NCBI GenBank assembly: GCA_933207985.1
Contig: OW240921.1
Location: 25,426,762-25,490,761 of the forward strand
Reading direction: 5' to 3'
Length of the DNA stretch: 64,000 bases
DNA from: Pelobates cultripes
Taxonomy: Eukaryota > Chordata > Amphibia > Anura > Pelobatidae
Shown here: positions 24,151 to 34,750 of the stretch, piece by piece
Layout: each line of letters begins with the position of its first letter
Position numbering within the stretch: position 1 is the stretch's first letter
The notes under the pieces: model-generated
The model's input: the letters and a program-made list of their open reading frames with translations, nothing else
What the model was told of the DNA's origin: nothing
Database searches by the model: none
Program-made: the position numbers and the translations under genes

Positions 24151-25841
24151 AAGGGGATTATAAGTGCTTTAAAAGATTAACCATCTCCCCCTGCCCAGAT
24201 GACGACATACACCGGTCATGTAGTAATAACTCAAGAGGACAGTACAACAAGGGTTTACCAGGCGTTCTAGTCAAATGTTTTATAACAACAACAAACATTT
24301 TCAACAAAATAAAAAGGGGGTACAAAAACACCAAAACAAAAAAAGAGGAAACCGCTTCCATCCACATATTCATAATTAAACAAGAGTTATTTTGAAAAAT
24401 AAACAATTGTACGAATAACATAAGAAAGCAAATATGTATGCATTAAATGGTTAAAGTGTCAACTATTTAGTTTACCCAGTGTTCTAAGAATTGGCAGCCA
24501 TTCCGCAGAGATAATGTTTAATTATGCAGAGATGTAGGTAGGCAGCAAGTGCTGAGCATTTCAGAAATACACTTGTAGCACTGACATTGATCCATGACTT
24601 AGCGTCATGAGGGTCACTAATGATTTTTTGAAGAATGTAGGAAAGATCTCTGCTTACTGTAGCTCCGTACAAAAATAGAGCTCGCAAATGAAATCGGAGT
24701 ACAGCAGTTTATCAGACTTTTTTTTATTTTTATATTTTCTATTTATAACAGAAAAGGCAGAAAAAAAAAAAACCCCACAAACTAGTGTAAAGTGATTGTC
24801 CAGAATGTACAAACCGTCATATTTTATTGAATAACCATATAAGACCATTTGCACATCACATCCATAATAATATTTTTTACACTGTATATTATACATTATT
24901 GCTTTATTTTGTTTTTGTTCATTATTAGGGATAATTGTCTTGTTACATTGTATATTTTTGCATGTCATTTGTGTAAGTGGAATTTTATTTGTGATGTGTA
25001 TTTATTAATAATGTGTAAACACAGCACACTGGTTAAAAACTCCTGCTGTAGAGAAAAACAAAAACTTTTTTTGTTGTAGGTGAAATCTCATGCCTTTTTG
25101 TTTTCAAATTTAAAAAGTGGTTGTTTTTTTTTGGGGGGGGGCAATTTCATAGAACTGTCAATTAAGATATAGAGGATTTGTCGGTAGCTGTCTTTTATTA
25201 TGTGTACCCACTGTGGTGAGATGTTGAAATATTTGCTGCAGAAATGTCTCCATGTGCAACTTGTTCACTTATCTTCAGTCCTAATTTGTGTGTCAGACAT
25301 CAGCACAACAAATCAGTCAAAGTCAGCTGGTAGAATTGTGATAAAAACAGCAATTATGGGTTGAATCTATGCTGAAGATGTGAATACCAGTTGATCCTGT
25401 CTTTTTTCTTTTTTTTTTCTTTAATCGCGAGGGACTTTCCATATGTTCCTTGAGATAAATATTTACTTATGTGTTCTGCACATAAAACTCTTAGTAATTC
25501 TCTTTTCATGCTTACGTAGAATTTTTCCAGTTATTTAATCAAATATGAGAAGCGTCAATTTGGACTGCGCAAAAAAAAAAAAACTGGTCACCCTGAAAAA
25601 TGTTCTTGTTGCTTACTCCTGACCATTAGCTATTAACTCCTTCAAAATGTTTTAAACAAGTTATGATGGTATTTATTTGAAAAATAGGATGTATAGCTTG
25701 CCACAATATCCTAGGTCAAACAGCAGTTTAATCTACAGATTTCTGTTCAGGAATACTTTTCAAATGTTTAAGTATGTAATTGTACGATTTTATTTTTTCA
25801 TTCGTTCATTACAGAAAAAAAAAAAGTGTTAACATTCATGT
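24151..25841 (+). other. tspan4 intron 5 stretch, no gene seen
   Basis: AT-rich sequence with several homopolymer runs (poly(A) near 24760 and 25572, poly(G) near 25133). No coding exon or element with definable ends. Confidence 0.5.
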
Positions 25842-26575
25842 TGTAGCCCATGGAGCAGCACAGCTAAGTGGAATGGGCTTTGACATGGCTAGGAGACAGG
25901 CATAGGAGGTGTTTAGTGTGGGGGTTTGGCTAAAGAAAGTGGGGGTCGGGTTTTGGCTATGGGAGTATATATAGTGGACATTTTAGGTCAGGGGCCATCT
26001 TAATTTAATCCTCACTTGGCTGTTTTGTCCCACCCTCCATTTTTTATGGTTCTAGCTCCCGTTTGGTCGCGGCGGGGGATGGATAGACAAGTTGGGGTGT
26101 AGGTCATTTGTCCGGTTCTAAGAGAGTTTAGTTCACTAAGAAAAGTTAGGTTTGGAATGGTATTGGTTGGTTCGAGCTTGTTGGTAGCTCCGAACCTGGT
26201 GTGTGTAGGGTGTATCTTGATATACCCCTACATTGCGGAGTATGGTGGTTGGTTCGCGGTCGTGGGTGGCTCCGAATCTGGTGTGTGTAGGGTGTATATC
26301 AGGTATACATTGTGGAATAAAGTAAATCATGCCCGCCTCGGTGGCAATGGTTTATGTGGTTATATGTTAAATTATATGTTTGAATGTGGTATCATGGATT
26401 ATTTATGTGGGTCATTGTCTGGGGTAGAATTGGTAAAGGACTTGGGGTTGATATGCAATGTTTAAGGATGTTGACAATTACCATTCTATAATTTGTATGT
26501 TTTATTTGATTATTAAAGCTGTGATAATTTTCCCAAAAATAAGGTGTCTGAGTATCCTTGAAGTTTTTGGGTTGC
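25842..26575 (+). mobile_element. LTR-like retroelement segment, copy 2
   Basis: A diverged relative of 23289-24150, in the same orientation 1.7 kb downstream. It starts TGTAGCCCATGGAGCAGCAC and has a clear TATA-like GTATATATAGTGG near 25967. Hairpin units start near 26169 (GGTTCGAGCT/AGCTCCGAACC) and 26203 (TGTAGGG/CCCTACA), with a decayed second pair from about 26250. A TTATTAAAGCTGTG end lies near 26512. No coding capacity. Confidence 0.55.
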
Positions 26576-27289
26576 TAACGCATATGCTGAAAAGGCGAAT
26601 ATGCATATGTCATGCAATAATTGAGGCATTCTAAATAGTATAAAACCATAAATTCTGGTTTTTGTTGTGGTAGTTCAAAAATAGATAAATAACAAAACGG
26701 TATGATTTTTTTTTTTTCAGGAATGCAGCTTCCTATTAATGCCTCCATAATATAAAAAAATGTCTCTATTGTGGGCATATGTTACACCAGGTGTCTGTGC
26801 TATCTGGTATTTTGCAGGCTGCTATCTCGCGTTCACCTGATTTCATTTGGCTGTAAGAACATTGCCAAAGTGCTTATAGTTTTGATAGTTTTGTCAAGAT
26901 GACGTGAGGTTATTGCTAACAGTTTTTTTTCTAGAGAATCTTAGTGAGGACGGGGAAAACAGGGCATTTCAGAATTGACAAGAAATTTGCAAGTTTTACA
27001 AAACTAGCAAAACTGTAACGTTCTATTGGTTGGCCGTTTTCCCTGCTTGCTGTAAATATTTAAATTCCACTGTAAATTTTCACATTTTAAAATTTAGTGA
27101 ATACATTTTATTGAGTTTGTCACTTGGAGCTAGGACGGTTGTGTGCACAGCTGCTCAAAGAGTTGAATCATCCAGAAATTAAAATAGTGATTAAAATAGA
27201 CAATTTTTATAGTTTCTGACTGACTGTTATTTTTCTTAATTTCGAGAATAAATGTTGACTCGAGTCTCCTTTTTGTTTTGTTTTTTCAG
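26576..27289 (+). other. tspan4 intron 5 end, no feature recognised
   Basis: AT-rich intron sequence leading to the T-rich tract and CAG acceptor of coding exon 6. No repeat or exon found. Confidence 0.5.
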
Positions 27290-27373
27290 CCCTGCTATGT
27301 AAAAGTAAAAGAATGGGTTGCGCTTAATATGTCTTCAGTAAGAATTTTTGGTATCTGTATCCTAATTGTCCAG
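27290..27373 (+). CDS. tspan4: tspan4 coding exon 6 (end of large loop, start of TM4)
   Basis: The acceptor TTTTTTCAG ends at 27289 and the donor GTAAGT starts at 27374. The 28 codons start PCYVKVKEWV with the last loop cysteine, then an NMS sequon, then the hydrophobic start of TM4 (VRIFGICILIVQ). The preceding intron is about 9.5 kb and full of repeats. Residues 188-215. Confidence 0.95.
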
Positions 27374-27727
27374 GTAAGTGAATTTTAACACGAGCTCCCT
27401 TATAGACCTCTGACCTGAGAGTAAAGTAATGCCCAAAATTTAGAATGCAATAACACTTGATCAAAGGTCAGCTTGTGAGAAATAGAACATGGAACAAATT
27501 TAAATATAGATCTAAAAGTTCTGAAACACATCTATTTTTCATTCCATTGCCCCAGGAAGTATGCATTATTTAGCATGCTGGGGCTGCCATTTGTACATTT
27601 TCTGTTCACTAAAACAATTACCCATCCAATCAGAATACATCTTTCCAATGTGCTAGTTGTTTCTTCTTGTCTCTCCTGCTTCCTCTAAAATGTAGAGCTT
27701 TGTACTGCGGTTTCATATAAATGTAAT

Positions 27728-28596
27728 TTAAAGGAACACTATAGTCACCAAAACAACTCGTAGCTTAAAGGACCACTAAGCACCCAGACCACTTCAGCTC
27801 AATGAAGTGGTCTGGGTGCCAGGTCCCTCTAGTGTTAATCCTGCAGCTGAAAACATAGCAGTTTCAGAGAAACTGCCTCTAGTGGCAGTCTCACTGACAG
27901 CCGCTAGCGGTGATTCTGCGTTTCTCACTGTGAAAATCACAGTAAGAAGATGCTGGACGTCCATAGGAAAGCATTGAGAAATGTTTTCCTATGGGCGGTT
28001 TGAATGCGCGCCCAGAAATAATCAAGAGCCGCAATTAAATTTATTGGAGTATTCAACAGAACCCTCCGTGTATTTATAATCCCCCCCTAGCCCTTCTGTC
28101 TCATTCCCCCAGCCCCTCCATGAGTCTCATTCCCTTAGCCCCTCCATAAGTCTCACTCCCTTAGCCCCTCCATCTGTCTCATTCCCTTAGCCCCTCCATA
28201 AGTCTCATTCCCTTCTACTGGTCACGCTACAAGGAATAACAAGCTGTGAAATGCGCTCTCCTCCTGCTGGTCAGCCAGATCTGTAGATTTAATTTTAATC
28301 ACACACAGGAAGCTCCTGCAAGGTCTTGCAAGCTATAGACCGTACAGGAGATAAGAAACTCTAAATAAAAAAGACTGTGTAAAAAAGTAAGTGTAAACAT
28401 TAGATCTCTATTTACAGGAAGTGTTTAGGAGGGCTGTATAAGTCACATGCAGCAAGGTGTGACTAGAGCTGTATAAACAAAGTAATTTACCCAAAAGTGG
28501 CAAAGAATTGAGAAGTGAGACTGCAGGGGTTTAATCTGTAAACCAAAACAGCTTAGTTGAGCAAAATATATTGATCTTACTATAGTGTGCCTTTAA
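27728..28596. mobile_element. TTAA-flanked MITE, composite copy
   Basis: Begins TTAAAGGAACACTATAGTCA and ends CTATAGTGTGCCTTTAA. Near the left end a second element start (TTAAAGGACCACTAAGCACC with a GACCACTTCAGCTCAATGAA/TGGTCTGGGTG palindrome) is nested inside. A short CCCCTCCATGAGTCTCATTC array lies at 28083-28215. Confidence 0.7.
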
Positions 28597-29017
28597 TAAT
28601 ACCCAGACTAAGCTTGACACCTCCAGATGCAAATACAAAGTTATTTTGCATCTAATCTCAAATTGGGTTAAACATAAAACAGTGCTTAGGGGTAGAGGTC
28701 AACAAGGCATTTGTCCATGAATTTCTTCTCACCAGTCCTGAATTTTTACTTGCCAATGGGTAGTGGGAGAGTCGAAATTTTGAGCCTGGTGTTATATAAA
28801 GGATAATTGAATGTGCATATACATCTATATAATTTATGGTCACTGTCAAAAAAAGGTTAAGAACCACTACACTGGGACATGTTTATTGTTTCTAGATGTT
28901 ATTTAATATTATATGTCTGTGTATTTTTTCCTCTTGTCATCACGCACAAAGCAACTACAGACACAAACAACACAAGCTCTGCAGTTCGAGGTATTGCTCT
29001 GCTATTCTACAGCAGAA

Positions 29018-29188
29018 TTACGGAAAATGTATTCATACTTATCGTAATTTTCTTTTCCTGGCTATTTTTCATGGCAGCATTTAACATATGGGTTTAGCTC
29101 CTCCCTCTAACCCTCAGGACAGGAAACACAAACAATTAAACAATTAAGCATACCTTCCCCTGGTATAATAGGAACCCCATCAGCCATC
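29018..29188. repeat. DIRS left terminal inverted repeat
   Basis: CTTTTCCTGGCTATTTTTCA, then GGCAGCATTTAACATATGGG and on to GGAACCCCATCAGCCATC. It is the reverse complement of 31935-32060, except for a roughly 10-bp duplication (AAACACAAACAATTAAACAA) and scattered changes. The outer 34 bases (29018-29051) extend beyond the right repeat, as in DIRS1. Confidence 0.88.
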
Positions 29189-29227
29189 ACACCTCAGTCA
29201 AGTAACAAGACGAATATCCAAAAGAGG

Positions 29228-29342
29228 GTGGGAAAACCAAATGCTGCCATGAATAATAGCCAGGAAAAGAAAATAACGGTAAGAATGAATACATTTTCCG
29301 TATTCCTGGCTAATCATGGCAGCATTTAACATATGGGATTCC
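29228..29342. repeat. DIRS internal complementary region
   Basis: The first half (GCTGCCATGAATAATAGCCA, GGAAAAGAAAATAACGG, AATACATTTTCCGTA) is the reverse complement of the left element end. The second half (TTCCTGGCTAATCATGGCAG, CATTTAACATATGGG) is the reverse complement of the right end. Complementarity to both termini is the DIRS1 signature thought to template circular replication. Confidence 0.85.
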
Positions 29343-29619
29343 CCAAGCAATAATGGCACAGGGAGGGAAATACATGCTACAAAATACTTTAATAAATAAA
29401 TCAGCTCTGAGGATTAAAGGAGTTCAGGACAGACAGGCCAAACTCCGAATCCGAGCGAGAAGCCACATCCACTTTGTAGTGTTTCACAAAGGTCTTAAGG
29501 GATGACCAATTTGCAGCCTTACATATGCTCTCTGCATGAACACCTGACTCTGCAGCCCATTAGGTAGCAATGGATCTTGTGGAGTGAGCTCTCATGCCTT
29601 TGTGAACAGGAACATTCCT

Positions 29620-30351
29620 AGCTTTTTAAACCTTGGAAATCACAGATACTGTCCAGGAACGAAGAGTGGAGACAGAAGCGGCTTCCCCTTTACAAGAACC
29701 CCAAGGTATAATAAATAATTGAGAGGATTTCCTCCAAGCAGCTGAGTGTACTATATACATCTGCAAACATCTACTAAGATCCAGCGTGTGACACCTTGAC
29801 TCCTCAGGAGTGGAAGGATGCTGAAAATAGGCAGGCACGACAATCTCCTGTTGGAGATGGAAAGGTGTAACCACCTTGGGAAGAAATTGAGGTCTCGGGT
29901 GGAGAATGACCCTATCATCGAAGAAGGAAGTGTAAGGTTCCTCTGCTAATAAAGCTCTGATGTCAGACATCCTTCTAGCTGAGACTAGAGCCAGCAATAA
30001 TAGGGTCTTCAGAGAAAGGATGTGCATCTGAATTTAGCCAATAGGTTCGAAGGGAGGATCTGTGAGAGCCTGAAGCACCAGAGGCAGATTCCAAGGAGCT
30101 GCCAGTTGTCTAATAGGAGGTCTAATACGTAAAACGGCCTTGAAAAAGCGAACCACCATAGGATGAAGCGCCCATCGAACGCCAGAAAGAGCAGGTAGCT
30201 GAGCAGTGCACTTTAAGGGTAAGACTAAGACCCTTCTCCAGGCCAGCTTGTAGGAAACCCAATACTTGAGAGATCATAGGAGGACTCATGTTCTGCACGG
30301 TTGAATTTAACCATATCGCAAAGGCTTCCAAAATTCTGTGGTAGGTAGAGG
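29620..30351 (-). pseudogene. DIRS tyrosine recombinase remnant
   Basis: Minus-strand reading from 30351 gives LEAFAIWLNSTVQNMSPPM, SQVLGFLQAGLEKGLSL, then after frame changes LSGVRWALHP and RIRPPI, and from 30027 LLALVSARRMSDIRALLAEE, RPQFLPKVVTPFH, CHTLDLSRCL and WRKSSQLF. SARRxSDI/LxAL with the arginine is the first catalytic block of DIRS tyrosine recombinases, and LPKVV and LDxxRCL are family landmarks. Stops and frameshifts break it, and the 3' catalytic H-x-x-R/Y part is not clear before the internal complementary region. It is inactive. Confidence 0.85.
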
Positions 30352-30485
30352 CAGGGGTGTATTAGCCGCGAGGCAAACAAGGCATTTGCCTTGTGCGGCA
30401 TTTTTCAGAGGGCGGCAAAAAACGCCGCCCCCCAAATGCCCAGGGCAGATGCCTAGTTAGCCTCGCGGCTAACTGACATCCCGAG

Positions 30486-30712
30486 CGGGCGGGCGGCGCT
30501 GACAGGCGGGCGGCCGGCGAGGGAGCTCTTCCCCTGAGCTGACTGCTCAGCTCCCTCGCGCGCCGGCTGCAGAGTGAGGCTGGGAGCCGGGTTGATGACG
30601 TCATCTTCCGGCTCCCAGCCTCACTCTGCAGCCGGCGCGCGAGGGAGCTGAGCAGTCAGCTCAGGGGAAGAGCTCCCTCGCCGGCCGCCCGCCTGCCAGC
30701 GCCGCCCGCCCG
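30486..30712. repeat. GC-rich palindrome, two 105-bp arms
   Basis: Left arm 30486-30590 and right arm 30608-30712 are reverse complements with one mismatch that I could find (GACAGG against GGCAGG). The 17-bp spacer contains TGATGACGTCATC, itself self-complementary. The arms are about 75% G+C. Confidence 0.93.
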
Positions 30713-30811
30713 ACCTGCAGCCACTGGACCACCAGGGAGAGAGATCCCCCCCCCCAGCACTCCCAAAGGTAAGGAGGTTGGGGGGGATTTAGATTTAAAA
30801 AAAAAGTTAAT

Positions 30812-31255
30812 GTGTGTGTGTGTGTCTGACTGTGTGTGTGTGTTTGTGCCTGACTCTGTGTGTGTTTGTGTCTGACTGTGTATGTGTGTGTGTTTGTGTC
30901 TGACTGTGTGTGTGTTTGTGTCTGTGTCTGACTGTGTGTGTGTTTGTGTCTGTGTCTGACTGTGTGTGTGTGTGTTTGTCTGTGTGTGTTTGTGTCTGTG
31001 TGTGTTTGTGTGTTTGTGTGTGTGTGTGTGTTTGTGTCTGACTGTGTGTGTGTGTGTCTGACTGTGTGTGTGTGTTTGTGTCTGACTGTGTATGTGTGTG
31101 TGTGTGTGTGTGTGTGTTTGTGTCTGACTGTGTATGTGTGTGTGTGTGTGTGTGTGTGTTTGTGTCTGACTGTGTGTGTGTGTGTGTCTGACTGTGTGTG
31201 TGTGTTTGTGTATGTGTCTGACTGTGTGTGTGTGTGTCTGACTGTGTGTGGATGT
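30812..31255. repeat. TG-rich minisatellite (TGTGTGTGTTTGTGTCTGAC)
   Basis: Arrays of (TG)n interspersed with TTTGTG and CTGACTG units inside the hAT element. The 398-codon minus-strand open frame that covers it is repeat-derived. Confidence 0.92.
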
Positions 31256-31373
31256 GTATTTAGAAGGTGGGGCGGGGGGAAGGGTTGGGTGGGGGTGGCG
31301 CTGGGGGAGGGGGGCGCCTGAGTTTTGTCCTGCCTAGGGCAGCACAAAACCAGGATACACCACTGGGTAGAGG

Positions 31374-32024
31374 AAGTGGAGATCTTTCTGGAACATAAAA
31401 GGGTAGAGACCACCTGATCCAATAAACCCTGTTCCTTTAAGGATTGCCTTTCAGAAGCCATGCATGAAGCCTGAGCTTGTAAGGTTCTGGATGAACCACT
31501 GGGCCTTGTGTCAGGAGATCTTCTGTGACCAGAATTTCCCAAGGTTCCTCTATCGCCAACCTCTTCAGAAGAGGAAACCAAGGACGTCTCGGCCAGAAGG
31601 GTATTACAGTAATCACTCTGCAACGTTGTCTGGAAATCTTCCTCAGCACAGTATGAATGAGAGGAATGGAGGGAAAAACATACGCCAGATGAAAGGGCCA
31701 TTTCATTGAAAGAGCATCTTGATCCAGTGCTTTCGGATGGAATTTTTTGGATACAAAACAAGGGACTTGAGCATTCTGAGCCGTCGCCATGAGAACCACT
31801 TGGGGAAGACCCCACCTCTGGACCAATTGTTGAAACACAGGCCTTGAAAGATGCCATTCCGTGGCTTCCACCTGGTGTCTGCTGAGGAAGTCTGCCAACA
31901 CATTCTCCTTTCCTGGGAGAAAGACTGAGGTTAGATGGCTGATGGGGTTCCTATTATACCAGGGGAAGGTATGCTTAATTGTTTGTTTCCTGTCCTGAGG
32001 GTTAGAGGGAGGAGCTAAACCCAT
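31374..32024 (-). pseudogene. DIRS RNase H end and linker remnant
   Basis: After a lead-in derived from the terminal repeat, the minus strand encodes FLPGKENVLADFLSRHQ, then WHLSRPVFQQLVQRWG, VLMATAQNAQVPCFVSK and VIPFWPRRPWFPLLKRL. The pattern PGxxNxLADxLSR is the conserved end of DIRS RNase H; the rest is the linker towards the recombinase. The sequence would continue into the recombinase at 30351 without the hAT insertion. Confidence 0.85.
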
Positions 32025-32060
32025 ATGTTAAATGCTGCCATGAATAATAGCCAGGAAAAG
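31935..32060. repeat. DIRS right terminal inverted repeat
   Basis: GATGGCTGATGGGGTTCCTA through CATATGTTAAATGCTGCC to GAATAATAGCCAGGAAAAG, inverted relative to 29052-29188. Confidence 0.88.
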
Positions 32061-32417
32061 TTGTTATACCAGCAGTTTTCTAGATTGCTTTCACGTGTGT
32101 ACGAGCATTTACAGTGCTTTCCCCAGATCAACAAGTGTGTTATACAAAGCTATGCTCAAGCTAATTGCCTGTCTCATTCCGCCAACATTGACTTCCCTAG
32201 AAGTCAGGCACCAGTCGGAGGAGGGTAAAGGAGGTGGGCCAGTGACAAAGTGTAGATCGAAGTCTAGCAGCACCCCATTTGTCCAAGGGTCCATGAGTAG
32301 GATTGAGGCAAATTTATTATCGCCCTGTGTCTGTTGTATTGGAAATCTATAAAACTAAGCTCCTTCACCTGACCATCATAACTTCCACAATCTTTTTCTC
32401 TTTTGTTCCACACATAG

Positions 32418-32486
32418 GTCTTTGGTCTGGTCTTCTCTATGCTGATGTATTGCCAGGTCCTGAAGGCTGAGAAATATTATGAATGA
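32418..32486 (+). CDS. tspan4: tspan4 coding exon 7 (TM4 end, C-terminal tail, stop)
   Basis: The acceptor TTCCACACATAG ends at 32417. The 22 codons VFGLVFSMLMYCQVLKAEKY then YE finish TM4 and the short cytoplasmic tail, followed by TGA at 32484-32486. The MYCQVxKA tail resembles TSPAN4. A juxtamembrane cysteine (227) is a possible acylation site. The preceding intron carries the DIRS element. Confidence 0.95.
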   Translation, partial: VFGLVFSMLMYCQVLKAEKYYE

Positions 32487-33420
32487 GTCCACCGTCCTTC
32501 AAGGAGCCATATAAACTATCTCTGTCTGCTGTTTTTACATGTCCATTGTGAGAACCCACTAAGAATGGCCATTCTGACTACTTACCCAGGAACGCCAAGC
32601 CGCCATTAATTCTTCTAACAGCAGATGAACTTGTATCTTCTAATTCTTTCAGCCAGTCTCTGCACTATCACTGTGGCCTCCAGACTCTGACTACGCCAGC
32701 TTGAGCAGGTATTCAGAATTTGGCTCCAACGTTTTTTTCTTACATATGTAAATTTGAAGAAGTTGTTTCACAGATGAAGAACTAACTTTAAGCCATAAAC
32801 AAGATGCTTTTTGGCTTTCTTCAGATCTGTTGCCCAATGAGGACATTCCAGGGATAAAACTCAATACATTGCATACCCGACCTCGAGACCTCAAGGAGGC
32901 CAGCCAGAAATAACACATTAGAGACTGTTCGCAGTAAACACAGATGTAGAAATAGCCGAGCATCTTCTGAGAATAGCAAAACAACCTTGTGACCGGATTC
33001 TGATACTCAACCAGGAGAGCTTCGGTTCCCAAATTTTTTGACCTGACGCATGCAGACAAGGCATTCTGGAGCATGTGTTCCCCAGTAAGTGGAGAGCCAC
33101 TATTTGAATTGTATGGGACATTTATGCCTTTTATTCTAAAAAAGGAGTGAATTCTAAACTGCCATGTCACAACTTTACAATCCAATACAAATTTCCTTTT
33201 TTAGCTAGTGAGTTCTGATAAATATTGAAAGGTTTGTCAAAAAAGCACAGTTTAGAATTGTTCTTTCTAGAATCTACTTTTATGTTACATGTCACAAAAA
33301 TCATAGGATGTATCTCAGCTTATATTGTTATAATACATTTTCTACAAAGCACAGAAAGGGTCCATGCTCCTGGGAGTCACGAGAAAAGCACATAGGGTCA
33401 ATAAATAAGCATTATGTAAT
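32487..33420 (+). other. tspan4: Probable tspan4 3' untranslated region
   Basis: Sequence after the stop codon shows no repeat structure that I recognise and no coding potential. The first AATAAA after the stop is in CAATAAATAAGC near 33399; another lies near 33915. Either could be the polyadenylation signal. The 3' end is therefore inferred, not seen. Confidence 0.45.
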
Positions 33421-33534
33421 ATTAATTCCTTACGCTGTCCTATGTTACTGTATGCAAATGTTTTAAGCTTACTTATGCTAAGCTTTCATTATTTAGAGAT
33501 TTAAAAGCTATAGGTCTAATATCTGATAGGAAAC

Positions 33535-33645
33535 AGATTACAATTACTTTTATGGCGCTTACATATTCCGCAGCGCTGTACAATAGATAAACAAGACAAA
33601 AGTTTAATTCTATGACATGAGCTTACAATGTAAAGGATCTGCAGG
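33535..33645 (-). repeat. LINE 3'-tail relic
   Basis: TATGGCGCTTACATATTCCG, CAGCGCTGTACAA and GAGCTTACAATGTAAAGG match the 3' end type of the LINE at 232-1160, here in the minus orientation. A further relic is near 42375-42430 (GTAAAGCGCCAACAAGTTCC). Confidence 0.65.
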
Positions 33646-34750
33646 GTTTATTTTTCTTAGTATTATTTAAAGCCTTCTTCATGTAACATGACAGTCGTGT
33701 TGTGCTTCGAGGGAACCTTTCATTATTCATTTTTGGTTTATGTTTGTGTGATAATGTTCCAAGCAATGCAATAGCAGATCTTGGTCCTTCGTTTGGACCT
33801 AACATTGGTCCCCATGTAATTTTCATGAGTCCCTTTTTGCAAGAACGGGACATTATATTCATCTGGTCCCAAGCAACTATCCCAGAAAAGAGCTGTACAA
33901 TTGATAAAGGAAGTAAAATAAAAGGACATTCTAAGTACCAAAACCACTACATCTTAATGTAGAGGTTTTGATGTATAGATGCTGTGCTTTTTCTCTGAAA
34001 ATGTAAAACATTACCGTTTCTCAAAAAAGACCGTATTTACATTTGGCTGAAAACACGCCTGTAGTGGCTGTCAACCACCCCACTAGAGGTGCTTTCTCCT
34101 TACATCACTTGTTTTTTAAGGACTTTAAGCTTGGCAGCAACAAGTCAGCATGATGATGCTAAATGTGTCTAATGCTGACACATTAGTATAGGAGTATAGG
34201 AACGGAGTGACTGAAGTTAGTCTGTTCAGATGCTTTAGCACTGGCAATGAAGCCAGTGTGTTGGCATCACGGAGTAGGGTTACCTTGCTTGGGAAAGTGT
34301 CATATGCAAAGCCAATCTGTTCAAACCAGGGTGCAGGACAAACCAATAATCCGATGATGGTTTTACAGTAATATAACACCCATTTAGCTGTGGACATGGC
34401 AGTGCTGGGCTGAACCTTACATAGAATATATAATTTATCTGTATGATAAATAATATATTCAGTGCCTTCAGGAGCAATGTCGGTTAAAACGAACCTATCG
34501 CTAGAGTTTCACGTTAAGCTAGAGAAAGCTCTCGCTAAGGTCCAAACCTTTTTTAGACCATCCAATAAAATATCCTTTGTGTTGGCGGTACTTCAAACAG
34601 GTACTCACCTGATTTCAATGATCATTTCAATTTAATTATTGTCTCAAGAGCCTCAAAAGTGCTTTTGCCATTGCTAAACGAAATCTAAACCCCTTTTCTC
34701 AATTAAAGTTAATTACAATCATTTACAATACAATTCAACCTGTAACAGCA

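Larger units (their letters stand above)
30352..31365. mobile_element. Non-autonomous hAT-type element with perfect 8-bp duplication, inside DIRS
   Basis: The ends are CAGGGGTGTAT on the left and ATACACCACTG on the right. Both flanks are GGTAGAGG (30344-30351 and 31366-31373). The interior has a near-perfect GC-rich palindrome (30486-30712), GGTAAGGAGGTTGGGGGGG and an A-run, then a long TG-type minisatellite. The transposition interrupted the DIRS recombinase remnant. Confidence 0.93.
29018..32060 (-). mobile_element. DIRS retrotransposon, internally deleted copy
   Basis: Inverted terminal repeats, an internal complementary region and a tyrosine-recombinase gene on the minus strand together define a DIRS1-type element. 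Terminal repeats lie at 29052-29188 and 31935-32060, and the left end extends to about 29018. The coding remnant starts directly inside the right terminal repeat at the last part of RNase H, so Gag, reverse transcriptase and most of RNase H are missing. A hAT element (30352-31365) interrupts the remainder. As expected for DIRS, no target duplication is seen. It lies antisense in tspan4 intron 6. Confidence 0.88.
7739..32486 (+). other. tspan4: Tetraspanin gene, tspan4-like (gene span of the coding exons)
   Basis: Seven coding exons joined in phase 0 give 237 residues; human TSPAN4 is 238. The order is a short cytoplasmic N-terminus, TM1 (about 12-34), small loop, TM2 (54-76), TM3 (82-106), large extracellular loop (107-203) with the CCG motif at 147-149, a PxSCC-type motif ending at cysteines 169-170, further cysteines at 177 and 189, TM4 (206-228) and a short tail. 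The YCQVLKAE-type C-terminus fits TSPAN4 better than the close paralogue TSPAN9. Tetraspanins organise membrane microdomains and partner receptors. Cysteines 5, 8, 81 and 227, near the inner membrane face, are plausible palmitoylation sites. Possible N-glycosylation sequons are NYT (152), NFT (162) and NMS (200). Introns of up to about 9.5 kb are filled with mobile elements. Confidence 0.93.

Noticed and set aside
30661..31857. Long minus-strand open frame (398 codons)
   Set aside because: It crosses a hAT palindrome, a TG minisatellite and the DIRS junction. Most of the peptide is histidine/threonine repeats made by CA units.
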